A stretch of DNA of 64,000 nucleotides from Phlebotomus papatasi (Eukaryota; Arthropoda; Insecta; Diptera; Psychodidae), in NCBI RefSeq assembly GCF_024763615.1, contig NC_077225.1, positions 1,798,001 through 1,862,000 of the forward strand. The letters run 5' to 3'. Numbering within the stretch: position 1 is the stretch's first letter; the number at the start of each line of letters is the position of its first letter. Both the position numbers and the translations under genes were made by a program. Below are positions 33,040 to 44,400 of the stretch, piece after piece. The notes under the pieces are model-generated. The model saw nothing but the letters and a program-made list of their open reading frames with translations. It had not been told where the DNA came from and made no database searches.

Positions 33040-34698
33040 ATGGCGAATATCAAGAGTCGAAGCGCATATAAAGGGCAACTTACCAGTGTAAAGACAGCCA
33101 TATCCCGCTACCATGAAGATGAAAGTCTGTTGAGTAGAGACGGTGCTCGAGCGTACCTTGAGACGAATTTGGAGATTTGTGACAGAATCAGGGTTCGATA
33201 CAATAGGGTACAGGATGACATCATTAACCAAGCTGAATCAGAAGAAGAGCGCGAAAGGGAAATTGAGGAGCAAAATAATTTCCTATTGGAAATTGATGAA
33301 GCGGAAGAGAAACTGACTGAACTGATTGTCAATATCAAAGTCAATGAATCTGCAAAGAAAGATCTTTTCCATTCAACCGTCATTGAAGATGAACGAATTG
33401 ACAAACTTCTCGATGGCTTCTCAAAACTCGTAGAGCGTATGGATGGTAGTGAGAATTCCAAGTATTCGAAACTCGAACCAGTGAAAATCCCCACATTCAA
33501 CGGAGAGCATGCGCAGTGGCGTTCATTCAAAGAGATGTTCATCAATCTGGTGGACAGCAACAAGAAACTGTCAAAGACGCAAAAGCTGTACCATCTCAAG
33601 ACGAAGTTGACAGGAAAGGCCTTTGACGCCATTGATCATCTCGATATGTGTGATGAAAGCTACGACATAGCGTGGGAAACCATCACAAACCGATTTGAGT
33701 GCAAGAAAAAGGTCATAAACGGTCACATCGAACGCATCAAGAGCCTACCTACTCTGAAGAATCCTATCGTCGATGATCTCAGGAATATCTACGATGTCTC
33801 CACGACGACTATCAACGCAATGGACGCGTTGAAGGTCAACACTCGAGATCCGTGGATCATTTACGAAGTCCTGAGCAAACTCGATCACGAGACACAGACG
33901 CTATGGTCGCAGGAGCAGTCAGACGTGTCAACATGGGACGAGTTTAAGGTATTTCTAAATAAACGTTGTAAAGCTTTAGATTTATGTCCATCCACGTACA
34001 CTAGTAATGTAAACAGTTCAGGTTCAAAAGTTCAAATTCAGAAACAAAAAATTGTAAAGTCCCTCACGATCTCTAAAGAAAATTCAAGTCAAAAGCATGA
34101 GTCATGTAGCGTTTGCAAGAAATCCGCACATAAGTTGTGGAAATGCGGTAAATTCAAGTCATTTCCTGCAGCCAAAAGGCTCGAAACTGTTAACAATTTA
34201 AATCTTTGCATGAATTGTATATCAGAAAGTAGATCCCAGGATGCTGTAGACAAATGCCCTTATCCTCCTTGCAAGCATTGCAATAAGTCTCATAATTATT
34301 GGGTTCACGATGCTCTCTCCAACCCCCCGTCAAAGGTTACTCAAGACAATCCTCAATCAGTTTCCGAGGATCAGAAGAAGCCAGCCGTGCTGAGTAGCTT
34401 TCTTCCGTCAAACAAGAGTGCCAAAGGTGAGATTCATCGCTCTATTTTGAAGACAGCATGTGTAAGAATTCTGGATTCCCAACAAAATGTCCATGTGTGT
34501 CGCGCCCTTTTGGATTTTGGATCCGAGATTTCTGTGATGACAACCGAATTGTGCCAGAGATTGAGATTGAAGTTGCAAAAGTCCCCTTACACTCAAGTTG
34601 AAGCATTTCAAGGACAAGTAAGCAGCCTCAAGCATCAAGTGAATGCAATCCTCATCCCTCAGGAAGGAACGCAAATTTCTTTGCAATGTCAGGTTTGA
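33040..34698 (+). pseudogene. gag: BEL-2 gag and protease start, ended by nonsense codon
   Basis: ATG at 33,040 starts MANIKSRSAYKGQLTSVKTA, parallel to BEL-1; the frame upstream to 32,926 is open but has no ATG. The BEL gag core follows (VKIPTFNGEHAQWRSFKEMF, HLKTKLTGKAFDAI). The first zinc knuckle CSVCKKSAHKLWKC is intact here, unlike in BEL-1. CMNC and CPYPPCKHCNKSHNYWVH follow. The protease signature reads ALLDFGSEISVM at about 34,504, with Phe where Ser or Thr is normal in the active-site triplet. TGA at 34,696 ends the frame, and the same frame resumes at once. Confidence 0.88.
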
Positions 34699-36402
34699 CA
34701 AAAGATCTCCACCAATTTGCCTACATCTCAGATAAACCCTCGGGATGTAAGGGTTCCCACGGGATTCGTGCTCGCTGACTCAGAGTGGCATGTGTCTAGG
34801 CCAATTGACCTACTCATCGGAGCAGCACACGAAGACGAAATTGTGCTGGACGAAGTTTACAAAATGGGCCCAGGAATTCCATCACTCAGAAATACCGTCT
34901 TCGGTTGGGTAGTTTGCGGAAAATGGCAGCCTAATGGCGCACAATCAGCAGACACTCCCCCCGTTTGCCACACAATATCCCTGAAAACCATCGATGAGGC
35001 CCTCAGGAAATTCTGGGAACTCGAAGAACTCTCAGAAGAATGTCCACAAACGGTCGAGTATAGGGAAGTGGAAGAATTATATTCAAGTACGACAAAAAGA
35101 TCGGAAAACGGTCAGTACAATGTTCGTCTACCTTTGAAGGGAAACTTCGGTGAACTCGGATCTAACCGAAAGCGAGCTTCAAGGCAACTGAACTTCCTAG
35201 AGAGAAGGCTCTCACAGAATCCTCAACTATACAAGGAGTACTCTAATATCTTTGAAGAGTATCTGAGTTTGGGAATCATAGAGAGAGTGCCTCTAATCGA
35301 GCTTCAAGCTAAGTCATATTACATGACACATCACTGTGTTGTTCGAGAAAACGCGTCATCTACCAAAGTCAAGATCGTTTTCAACTGCGGATCTGTTTCT
35401 GAGAGCGGCATAAGTCTCAACGATGTTATCAAAGTGGGGCCTGTCGATCAACCGGAGTTGATAGAGATCTTGTGGAGATTTAGACGATTCCCGATTGCAC
35501 TATCCTGTGACATTGTCAAAATGTATTTGCAGGTACAACTCAATGAGGATCACAGAGATTTGCAACGTTTTCTTTGGCGAACATCACCAAGTGAACCAAT
35601 CATTGACTACAGGTTCAAGACCTTGTGTTTTGGCAATGCTGCGTCACCCTATCTTGCCACAAAGACGTTGATCAAACTTGCAGAAGATGAAGGAGAAAGT
35701 TACCCACGAGCAGCAGAAGTTCTTCGGAACAATTTTTACGTGGATGACTGTCTATTGTCAGTGGAGACCACAAAGGAAGCGATCGAGGTGCAGAAAGATC
35801 TCATTAGTCTTCTCGGCAAAGCTCAAATGAAGCTATCCAAGTGGCAATCCAACTCTCCGACAGTACTTCAAACATTGCAAGAAAGCAACACAGAGGCAAA
35901 GGAAGTCTCAATCTCTGATGGCTGCGTGAAAGCGCTAGGATTGATGTGGAATCCGTCAAACGACACCTTTTCATTTCAAGTCGATACAATGGTCGAGAAT
36001 TTAGTTCCAACCAAGAGAAATATCCTGAGAGTGGTGGCAAGGATTTATGATCCGCTAGGACTACTAGCCCCCATCACAATCAACGCGAAATTAATCTTGC
36101 AGAATCTTTGGAAGAATGAGATTGACTGGGATACCGAGGTTGAGGGAGATATTTTGCGAGAGTGGAAAAAATTTATTGCCTCACTACAACACATTCCGTC
36201 TATGAGAATATCTCGATGGACATCGAAAAACGAAAATGTTTGTGAAGAGCAGCTCCACATGTTCTCGGATGCCTCCAACCTAGCCTACGGAGCCGCAGTG
36301 TACCATGTCACCAAGGATGTCTCAGGACGAATTTCAAGTCAGATGTTGACGGCGAAGTCGAAAGTTGCGCCAATCAAAACTAAAAGACAATCCCGAAGCT
36401 AG
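34699..36402 (+). pseudogene. pol: BEL-2 pol: RT and start of RNase H
   Basis: In the same frame as gag, the text runs from the protease tail (PIDLLIGAAHEDEIV, TVFGWVVCG) through RT: VKIVFNCGSVSESGISLNDV, LSCDIVKMYLQVQL, QRFLWR, CFGNAASPYLATKT, YVDD catalytic box at about 35,740. It continues into the BEL RNase H (FSDASNLAYGAAVY, SQMLTAKSKVAPIK). A one-base shift near 36,380 moves the remainder into another frame, so the printed stop at 36,400 is an artefact of that shift. Confidence 0.88.
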
Positions 36403-38344
36403 AAATTTGTGCAGCAACACTTGGGGCCAAACTGTTAGCAAAGGTCGCAAAAAGTCTGAAAATCAGCAAGGTTTATTGTTGGGTAGACGCCAAGGTAGTT
36501 CTTGCTCAAATTGCATCCGCTTCAAACAAACAAGACGTTGTTACCAAAAATAGAGTGACAACGATCAGAGAGTTGACAGCTGTTGAATGTTGGAGACACG
36601 TTCCCACAAAAGAAAACCCGGCAGTCCTCATTTCAAGAGGAACCACAGCCATGGAGTTGGATAACTCATCATTGTATTGGGAAGGCCCTCATTGGTTAAA
36701 GGAGAGTGATTTAGCTTAGGAAAGCAAGGAAAGTGTTCCACCAGCAGTCGAGGAGTCACAAGACATTTCAGTCGCTACACTCACTGTCAACAAGTCAGAA
36801 GGAAATTACATTTTCACTACCCTCGTGTCAAAAATAAGCAACTTATCCAGAATGAAGAGAGTTCTTTTGGTAATTTGCAAAGTTGGCCAACTCTTGAGAT
36901 TCAGAGCATTGAGGACTAAAGGTCATGCAGGAGCTCATCCGAATCAACCCACAAGTCATAGTGCAGCAGACTTAGTCTGGGCAGAGAATCAGTTGATAAA
37001 ATGGGACCAAGAATCTCATTTTCCGGAGCTCATTCAGGATCTCATGAACAACAAAGCAGTGACCATCAACAGCGCAGCAATGAAAAAGTTGCACCCGTTT
37101 CTGGATGAGGAGAGAATTTTAAGGGTCGGTGGCAGATTGGGACATCTGGATGATGACTACAACACCAAATATCCAAAAATTCTCCCACGCAGTGATTTGA
37201 CAAAGCTTATCATCCGAGAGATGCACTTATCACTATTGCACCCCGGGCCACAGCTATTGCTAGCTCATTGTCGAAGAAGGTACTGGCCAATAGGTGGACG
37301 TCATATCACAAGAAACGTTGTCCACATGTGCAAGGCGTGCTTCGTGCACAAAACTTCTCGAGAAAACCAGATAATGGCAGACTTGCCTAAACACCGAATT
37401 TCGTTGGTAAGGGCATTTTCTAGCGTGGCTATTGATTGCTGCGGGCCATTCTTTATTAGAACAGGCGCCGAGTCCCGTGGACGCACTCAAAGGATCGACA
37501 TAGTTGTCTTTGTATGCACCTCAACCAAGGCAGTCCACCTGGAAATTGTAAGCAGTTTGTCATCAGAAGCATTCATGAGCAGCTTCAGACGATTCACTTC
37601 ACGTAGAGGAGTTTGCAAAGAAGTGTTCTCAGATAACGGAAGGAATTTCCTAGGAGCATCACGTGAACTTCAACGTCTGTTAGCAGAAGAAGCTCAAACC
37701 ATTCAAGACCAAACAATCAACCAGAACATTACCTGGCACTTTCAACCGGCTCGTTCTCCGCACTTCAACGGATTAGTCGAAGCAGCAGTGAAGTCAGCAA
37801 AGACTCATCTCAAGAAAGTTATTGGCGAGCAACGACTAAATTATGAGGAATTTTATACAATTCTCACACAGGTCGAAGCCGTGTTGAATAGTAGGCCGAT
37901 CACCATTCTGTCGGACGATCCCAGAGATCCACAACCATTGACTCCGGGTCATTTTTTGCTTTTGGCACCACCGACTCAGCTGCCTGATGAAAATCTTGCA
38001 TCCGTGAGAATGAACCACTTGACAAGATGGCAATTGTGTCAGCGGATTGTACAAGATTTTGTGAGAAAGTGGAGGCTATCCTACTTGCACACACTTCAAG
38101 AGCGCTCAAAATGGCACACGGAGAAAGAGAACCTGAAGGTGGATGACATAGTGATCTTACACGATGCTTCCATAGGAACCACCAAATGGACAACAGGAAG
38201 AGTTGTTGGAGTTCACACTGGAGGAGACGGGAAGGTGAGAGTCATCGACATAAAACCCCGACAGGAACCTATACCAGGTCAGTGACTAAAGTCGCCAAAT
38301 TTCCAACATGTGAGAGTCACAATCTCCCCCGGGAGCATGTATAG
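36381..38344 (+). pseudogene. pol: BEL-2 RNase H end and integrase, with further lesions
   Basis: After the shift the frame reads IPKLEICAATLGAKLL... and ENPAVLISRGTT, where BEL elements normally have NPAD. TAG at 36,717 interrupts it. The same frame continues: integrase zinc region (MHLSLLHPGPQLLL...MCKACFVHK), IDCCGPF, FSDNGRNFLGA, GLVEAAVKS for the catalytic triad, LNSRPITIL, LTPGHFLLL and a C-terminal domain (TTGRVVGVHTGGDGKVRVIDI). Near 38,260 a second shift occurs. The true C-terminus, homologous to that of BEL-1, lies in the third frame (VTKVAKFPT...LPREHV) and ends at TAG 38,342-38,344, inside the 3' LTR. Confidence 0.85.
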
Positions 38345-38977
38345 AATTTCCATTCTATAAGACCTCTTAAAAATAAGAGACAAAAGACGGTTGGATTTTG
38401 AACATGCATGGAGGGAGAGAGAAAGAGGAAAAAGTGGTGAATGAGATCAGCTGAAAAAAAAGTAGGGGAATAAGCGGGAACGAGTATGGGTATTACGTAA
38501 GAGACTTGATTTGACAAAGAGACGTGAGGAGAAAAGTGTATAAGTTTATTTTGTGAATTATAAATTAAATATTAGTTCAAACTACAGAAAAATTTACGTG
38601 ACGTAGAGTTAAACGTGTTCAGTGTAATCTAAGAGGAGAATATTTGTAAATAAAATAATTGGTGAAGGTGAAAAGTGTGTTTCACTGCCTCAGTGGATTT
38701 GGAGAAGGGCATTTGGCAGTCATCGAGGAAACGTCTTCTGGAAAATCCAGCCGCCTACGTTCCGGATCACTGTTGAAGATATTTAATAAAGGAATATATA
38801 TTTCCAGGTAAACTGGGCAGGAAGAAGAGGGTATTAGATATCACAGAATCCTATCACAGAGAAATTATTGTTTACCACAGGTACGTGAATATCACAAACG
38901 GTAGAAGGAAGCCCAAGAAACACACAGTCCCTGACAGATTTATAACACCACAATATATTTATAGGTAATTCTCCACA
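38338..38977 (+). repeat. 3' LTR of BEL-2
   Basis: TGTATAG...TCCACA, preceded by 'ctcccccgggagca', the C/G-rich junction often seen in front of BEL LTRs, and followed by the target duplication CAAAC. Confidence 0.93.
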
Positions 38978-38982
38978 CAAAC

Positions 38983-40921
38983 TAAAAATAATAATGTTTC
39001 AAACAAGTATGCTAAAATGATTCCAATTCAGCCAAGTGATCCTAAAATCGAAAAAATATGTTTATCTGAACAATATAGTAATGAATATAACGGAATTTTT
39101 AAAGAAATTCTTGATCCTTCGGAATATCTTCAAGATATACATATAAATTTATTTATGGAAATGGCGAATAAAACTTTTCCAAATTTCATGCAGAGCGTTT
39201 TACTTATGCTTTCAGAAGATTTATTAGAACACGTTATTCAAATTGATGAATCAAGTAGATGTGTTCAAATAGTCTTTTTGGAACCAAAAGGACTTTCAGA
39301 GATTGGTCATTGGATAACCACTTTGTACGATGAGGGTAATATATATGTGTATGATTCTCTAGGTTGGAATAGACTGGACGAAAAATCTACAAGATTTTTA
39401 TCAAAATTATACCCAGAAGCAATGAAAGCTGGTCGTATAACATTTCCAAAAACTAATCAGCAAATCGACGGTACCTCTTGGGGAATTCACGCTATAGCAA
39501 ACAGTATAACTCTTTTAAATAATATAAATCCTAGTAATATCATTTATGAAAATACAAAACTACGCAGACACTTGTACAATATATTTAATAGTGGTAGAAT
39601 AACTATGTTTCCAACGACAGTATCTAATAAACATAATAGCAACGAAGAAATTATTTATATGGATTTAAGTAATATTGAAAATAGTATTTATGATGACTCA
39701 AACGAAATTTCAATCAAAAATAATGAAAATTTGAAAGTAATTTTAAATCCTATGGAGTATATTAATGATTTTCACGTGGATCAATTTAATTATATTGCAA
39801 ACAGACAATTTAACAATAATATAATGCAAAGTACTTTATATATGCGAACTGCAAATGGCGTTAATCGTGTAAAGAATATATCGGAAAATAATAGAAACAT
39901 ACAATTACTTTTTTTGAAACCACAAAAAGGTTTAAAAATTGGTCACTGGGTTACAACATTACATGAGGGAGGTAAAATTTATGTGTATGACTCTTTGCAT
40001 CTCAACCATCTTGATGAGGATTGCATTAGCTTTTTAACAAAAATTTACCCAAAAACAATGGAAGCAGGTCATGTAAACATTAGTTTTGAGAAAACTGACC
40101 AGCAAATTGATAAAATCTCATGTGGCTTACATGCTATAGCTAATAGTGTAAGTCTTTTACGAAATATAAATCCCAGTAATATCGTTTATAATAAAAATGA
40201 AATGCGTAAACATTTATACAATATACTCACAACTGGAATAATTACTATGTTTCCTTTAATACAAAATAGCAATTATTGCACCAACTCAAATATTTGGGAA
40301 GACGAAGAATACAAAACTATGCAAAATTCTCAAAGTGACTCACGTAATGATTTTGTCTTAAATAAACTCGAAGACATTTTTGACGAAGAAAATAACGTAC
40401 AAAATGAAGATGTTATGCTGTTAAATCTAAATCAAATTGAAGCTGAACAAACAAAAATTCAAATATTTGCGCCTGGGCAAGGAAAACGTCCTGTGTATGC
40501 TCACTCTCAAAAATATTTAGAGGAACTCTCATTTCCTAAAATTTACTGTGGTCATAAAATTGAAAATGAAAGTCTTTCATATGCGCAACGTGTAAAATCT
40601 GAATTAAGACGAAGAGATAGGAGATGTAGTACACCCATAAAAGTTCTGTACATGGCCAATCAAAAATTACAACGATCAATTTATAGTATTGCAAACACTT
40701 GTTTAAGAAAATCTAAAAATGTAAATAATTTAACTGCAGCTGATGTTGTTAGTGATGCAAAACTGAGTAAATTGATAGAACATGATGACGGTTATAGATT
40801 TATGAAAACAAATCAACTCACTCCCGCATACTGGGCAGAAAAACAAAATCTCTTAATGACGATGTTTAGACAATTAGGAAGGCCGGCAATATTTTTAACA
40901 TTGACTTGTTCAGAAATATAA
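38983..40921 (+). pseudogene. Helitron protein: two tandem Ulp1-like protease domains and start of Rep domain
   Basis: This continues the Helitron frame across BEL-2. Numbering here is from ATG 39,017. Two homologous domains of about 200 residues (about 27-200 and 238-420) each show the Ulp1/SENP (C48) order His-Asp-Gln-Cys: H98-W, YDSL with D113, Q149 and then W155 in domain 1; H310-W, YDSL with D325, Q363 and C369 in domain 2. Domain 1 therefore lacks the nucleophile (TGG at 39,479-39,481) while domain 2 is complete. They would process SUMO-like or other isopeptide/peptide bonds; possibly only domain 2 is active. From about 500 the helicase-like N-terminal domain begins (YAQRVKSELRRRDRRCSTP, AYWAEKQNLLMTMFRQLGRPAIFLTLTCSEI). 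TAA at 40,919 falls before WPELI, an in-frame nonsense codon; the frame then runs into the gap. Confidence 0.8.
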
Positions 40922-40963
40922 TGGCCAGAATTAATTAAATTAATTGTGCAAAATGATCCAGTC

Positions 40964-41463
40964 NNNNNNNNNNNNNNNNNNNNNNNNNNNNNNNNNNNNN
41001 NNNNNNNNNNNNNNNNNNNNNNNNNNNNNNNNNNNNNNNNNNNNNNNNNNNNNNNNNNNNNNNNNNNNNNNNNNNNNNNNNNNNNNNNNNNNNNNNNNNN
41101 NNNNNNNNNNNNNNNNNNNNNNNNNNNNNNNNNNNNNNNNNNNNNNNNNNNNNNNNNNNNNNNNNNNNNNNNNNNNNNNNNNNNNNNNNNNNNNNNNNNN
41201 NNNNNNNNNNNNNNNNNNNNNNNNNNNNNNNNNNNNNNNNNNNNNNNNNNNNNNNNNNNNNNNNNNNNNNNNNNNNNNNNNNNNNNNNNNNNNNNNNNNN
41301 NNNNNNNNNNNNNNNNNNNNNNNNNNNNNNNNNNNNNNNNNNNNNNNNNNNNNNNNNNNNNNNNNNNNNNNNNNNNNNNNNNNNNNNNNNNNNNNNNNNN
41401 NNNNNNNNNNNNNNNNNNNNNNNNNNNNNNNNNNNNNNNNNNNNNNNNNNNNNNNNNNNNNNN
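40964..41463. other. Assembly gap, 500 N
   Basis: Exactly 500 N, a standard placeholder length. It replaces the rest of the Helitron (HUH nuclease motifs, helicase, 3' terminus) and the start of the satellite array. ORFs drawn across it are meaningless. Confidence 0.99.
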
Positions 41464-44400
41464 GGTGTCTATTTTTTTTTAAAGAGAGAACTATCAAAAA
41501 GAGATAGTTTTTGTGCGCATAGGGGAAAGGTAGGTATTTTAGGTAGGGTTAGACACTCTCTGCTCACGCGAATCGTGAGCAGGGGGTGTCTATTTTTTTT
41601 TAAGAAAGAACTATCAAAAAGAGATAGTTTTTTTTGCGCATAGGGGAAAGGTAGGTATTTTAGGTAGGGTTAGACACTCTCTGCTTACGCAAATCGTGAG
41701 CAGGGGGTGTCTATTTCTTTTTTAAAGAAAGAACTATCAAAAAGAGATAGTTTTTGTGCGCATAGAGGAAAGGTAGGTAGTTTAGGTAGGGTTATACACT
41801 CCCTGCTCACGCAAATCATGAGCAGGGGGTGTCTATTTTTTTTAAAGAGAGAACTATCAAAAAGAGATAGTTTTTGTGCGCATAGGGGAAAGGTAGGTAT
41901 TTTAGGTAGGGTTAGACACTCTCTGCTCACGCGAATCGTGAGCAGGGGGTGTCTATTTTTTTTAAGAAAGAACTATCAAAAAGAGATAGTTTTTTTTGCG
42001 CATAGGGGAAAGGTAGGTATTTTAGGTAGGGTTAGACACTCTCTGCTTACGCAAATCGTGAGCAGGGGGTGTCTATTTCTTTTTTAAAGAAAGAACTATC
42101 AAAAAGAGATAGTTTTTGTTTGCATAGGGGAAAGGTAGGTATTTTAGGTAGGGTTAGACACTCTCTGCTCACGCAAATCATGAGCAGGGGGTGTCTATTT
42201 TTTTTTAAAGAGAGAACTATCAAAAAGAGATAGTTTTTGTGCGCATAGGGGAAAGGTAGGTATTTTAGGTAGGGTTAGACACTCTCTTCTCACGCAAATC
42301 GTGAGCAGGGGGTGTCTATTTTTTTTTTAAGAAAGAACTATCAAAAAGAGATAGTTTTTGTGCGCATAGGGGAAAGGTAGGTATTTTAGGTAGGGTTAGA
42401 CACTCTCTGGTCATGCAAATCGTGAGCAGGGGGTTTCTATTTTTTTTAAGAAAGAACTATAAAAAAGAGATAGTTTTTTTTGCGCATAGGGGAAAGGTAG
42501 GTATTTTAGGTAGGGTTAGACACTCTCTGCTTACGCAAATCGTGAGCAGGGGGTGTCTATTTCTTTTTTAAAGAAAGAACTATCAAAAAGAGATAGTTTT
42601 TGTGCGCATAGGGGAAAGGTAGGTAGTTTAGGTAGGGTTAGACACTCTCTGCTCACGCAAATCATGAGCAGGGGGTGTCTATTTTTTTTTAAAGAGAGAA
42701 CTATCAAAAAGTGATAGTTTTTGTACGCATAGGGGAAAGGTAGGTATTTTAGGTAGGGTTAGACACTCTCTGCTCACGCAAATCGTGAGCAGGGGGTGTC
42801 TATTTTTTTAAGAAAGAACTATCAAAAAGAGATAGTTTTTGTGCGCATAGGGGAAAGGTAGGTATTTTAGGTAGGGTTATACACTCTCTGGTCATGCAAA
42901 TCGTGAGCAGTGGGTGTCTATTTTTTTTTAAGAAAGAACTATCAAAAAGAGATAGTTTTTGTGCGCATAGGGGAAAGGTAGGTATTTTAGGTAGGGTTAG
43001 ACACTCTCTGGTTATGCAAATCGTGAGCAGGGGGTGTCTATTTTTTTTTTTAAGAAAGAACTATCAAAAAGAGATAGTTTTTGTTTGCATAGGGGAAAGG
43101 TAGGTATTTTAGGTAGGGTTAGACACTCTCTGGTCATGCAAATCGTGAGCAGGGGGTGTCTATTTTTTTTAAGAAAGAACTATAAAAAAGAGATAGTTTT
43201 TTTTGCGCATAGGGGAAAGGTAGGTATTTTAGGTAGGGTTAGACACTCTCTGCTTACGCAAATCGTGAGCAGGGGGTGTCTATTTCTTTTTTAAAGAAAG
43301 AACTATCAAAAAGAGATAGTTTTTGTGCGCATAGGGGAAAGGTAGGTAGTTTAGGTAGGGTTAGACACTCTCTGCTCACGCAAATCATGAGCAGGGGGTG
43401 TCTATTTTTTTTTAAAGAGAGAACTATCAAAAAGTGATAGTTTTTGTACGCATAGGGGAAAGGTAGGTATTTTAGGTAGGGTTAGACACTCTCTGCTCAC
43501 GCAAATCGTGAGCAGGGGGTGTCTATTTTTTTAAGAAAGAACTATCAAAAAGAGATAGTTTTTGTGCGCATAGGGGAAAGGTAGGTATTTTAGGTAGGGT
43601 TAGACACTCTCTGGTCATGCAAATCGTGAGCAGTGGGTGTCTATTTTTTTTTAAGAAAGAACTATCAAAAAGAGATAGTTTTTGTGCGCATAGGGGAAAG
43701 GTAGGTATTTTAGTTAGGGTTAGACACTCTCTGGTCATGCAAATCGTGAGCAGGGGGTGTCTATTTTTTTAAGAAAGAACTATCAAAAAGAGATAGTTTT
43801 TGTTTGCATAGGGGAAAGGTAGGTATTTTAGGTAGGGTTAGACACTCTCTGGTCATGCAAATCGTGAGCAGGGGGTGTCTATTTTTTTTTTTAAGAAAGA
43901 ACTATCAAAAAGAGATAGTTTTTGTTTGCATAGGGGAAAGGTAGGTATTTTAGGTAGGGTTAGACACTCTCTGGTCATGCAAATCGTGAGCAGGGGGTGT
44001 CTATTTTTTTTTTAAAGAAAGAACTATCAAAAAGAGATAGTTTTTGTTTGCATAGGGGAAAGGTAGGTATTTTAGGTAGGGTTAGACACTCTCTGGTCAT
44101 GGAAATCGTGAGCAGGGGGTGTCTATTTTTTTTAAGAAATAACTATCAAAAAGTGATAGATTTTGTACGCATAGGGGAAAGGTAGGTATTTTAGGTAGGG
44201 TTAGACACTCTCTGCTTACGCAAATCGTGAGCAGGGGGTGTCTATTTCTTTTTTAAAGAAAGAACTATCAAAAAGAGATAGTTTTTGTGCGCATAGGGGA
44301 AAGGTAGGTAGTTTAGGTAGGGTTATACACTCCCTGCTCACGCAAATCATGAGCAGGGGGTGTCTATTTTTTTTAAAGAGAGAACTATCAAAAAGAGATA

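Larger units (their letters stand above)
32175..38977 (+). mobile_element. BEL/Pao retrotransposon 2, complete with both LTRs, inserted in the Helitron
   Basis: LTRs at 32,175-32,815 (641 bp) and 38,338-38,977 (640 bp) start TGTATAG and end TCCACA. I count two substitutions and one single-base indel between them. The target duplication is CAAAC. The internal gag-pol frame carries two nonsense codons (34,696 and 36,717) and two frameshifts (near 36,380 and 38,260). It is related to BEL-1 in domain order but has a different LTR. Confidence 0.93.
29051..40963 (+). mobile_element. Helitron-type element, 5' and middle part, interrupted by BEL-2 and cut by a gap
   Basis: The plus-strand coding blocks form one element: protease-like domain (29,190-30,101), basic repeat and DUF6570-like block (30,105-32,174), then, beyond the BEL-2 insertion, two Ulp1-like domains and the Helitron helicase-like N-terminal domain (38,983-40,963). 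The block after BEL-2 is in frame with the block before it once one copy of the 5-bp duplication is removed. Neither terminus is visible: the left edge is uncertain and the right side is lost in the 500-N gap at 40,964. Confidence 0.8.

Noticed and set aside
40940..41507. Long ORFs crossing the N run on both strands
   Set aside because: They consist of untranslatable N and have no meaning.
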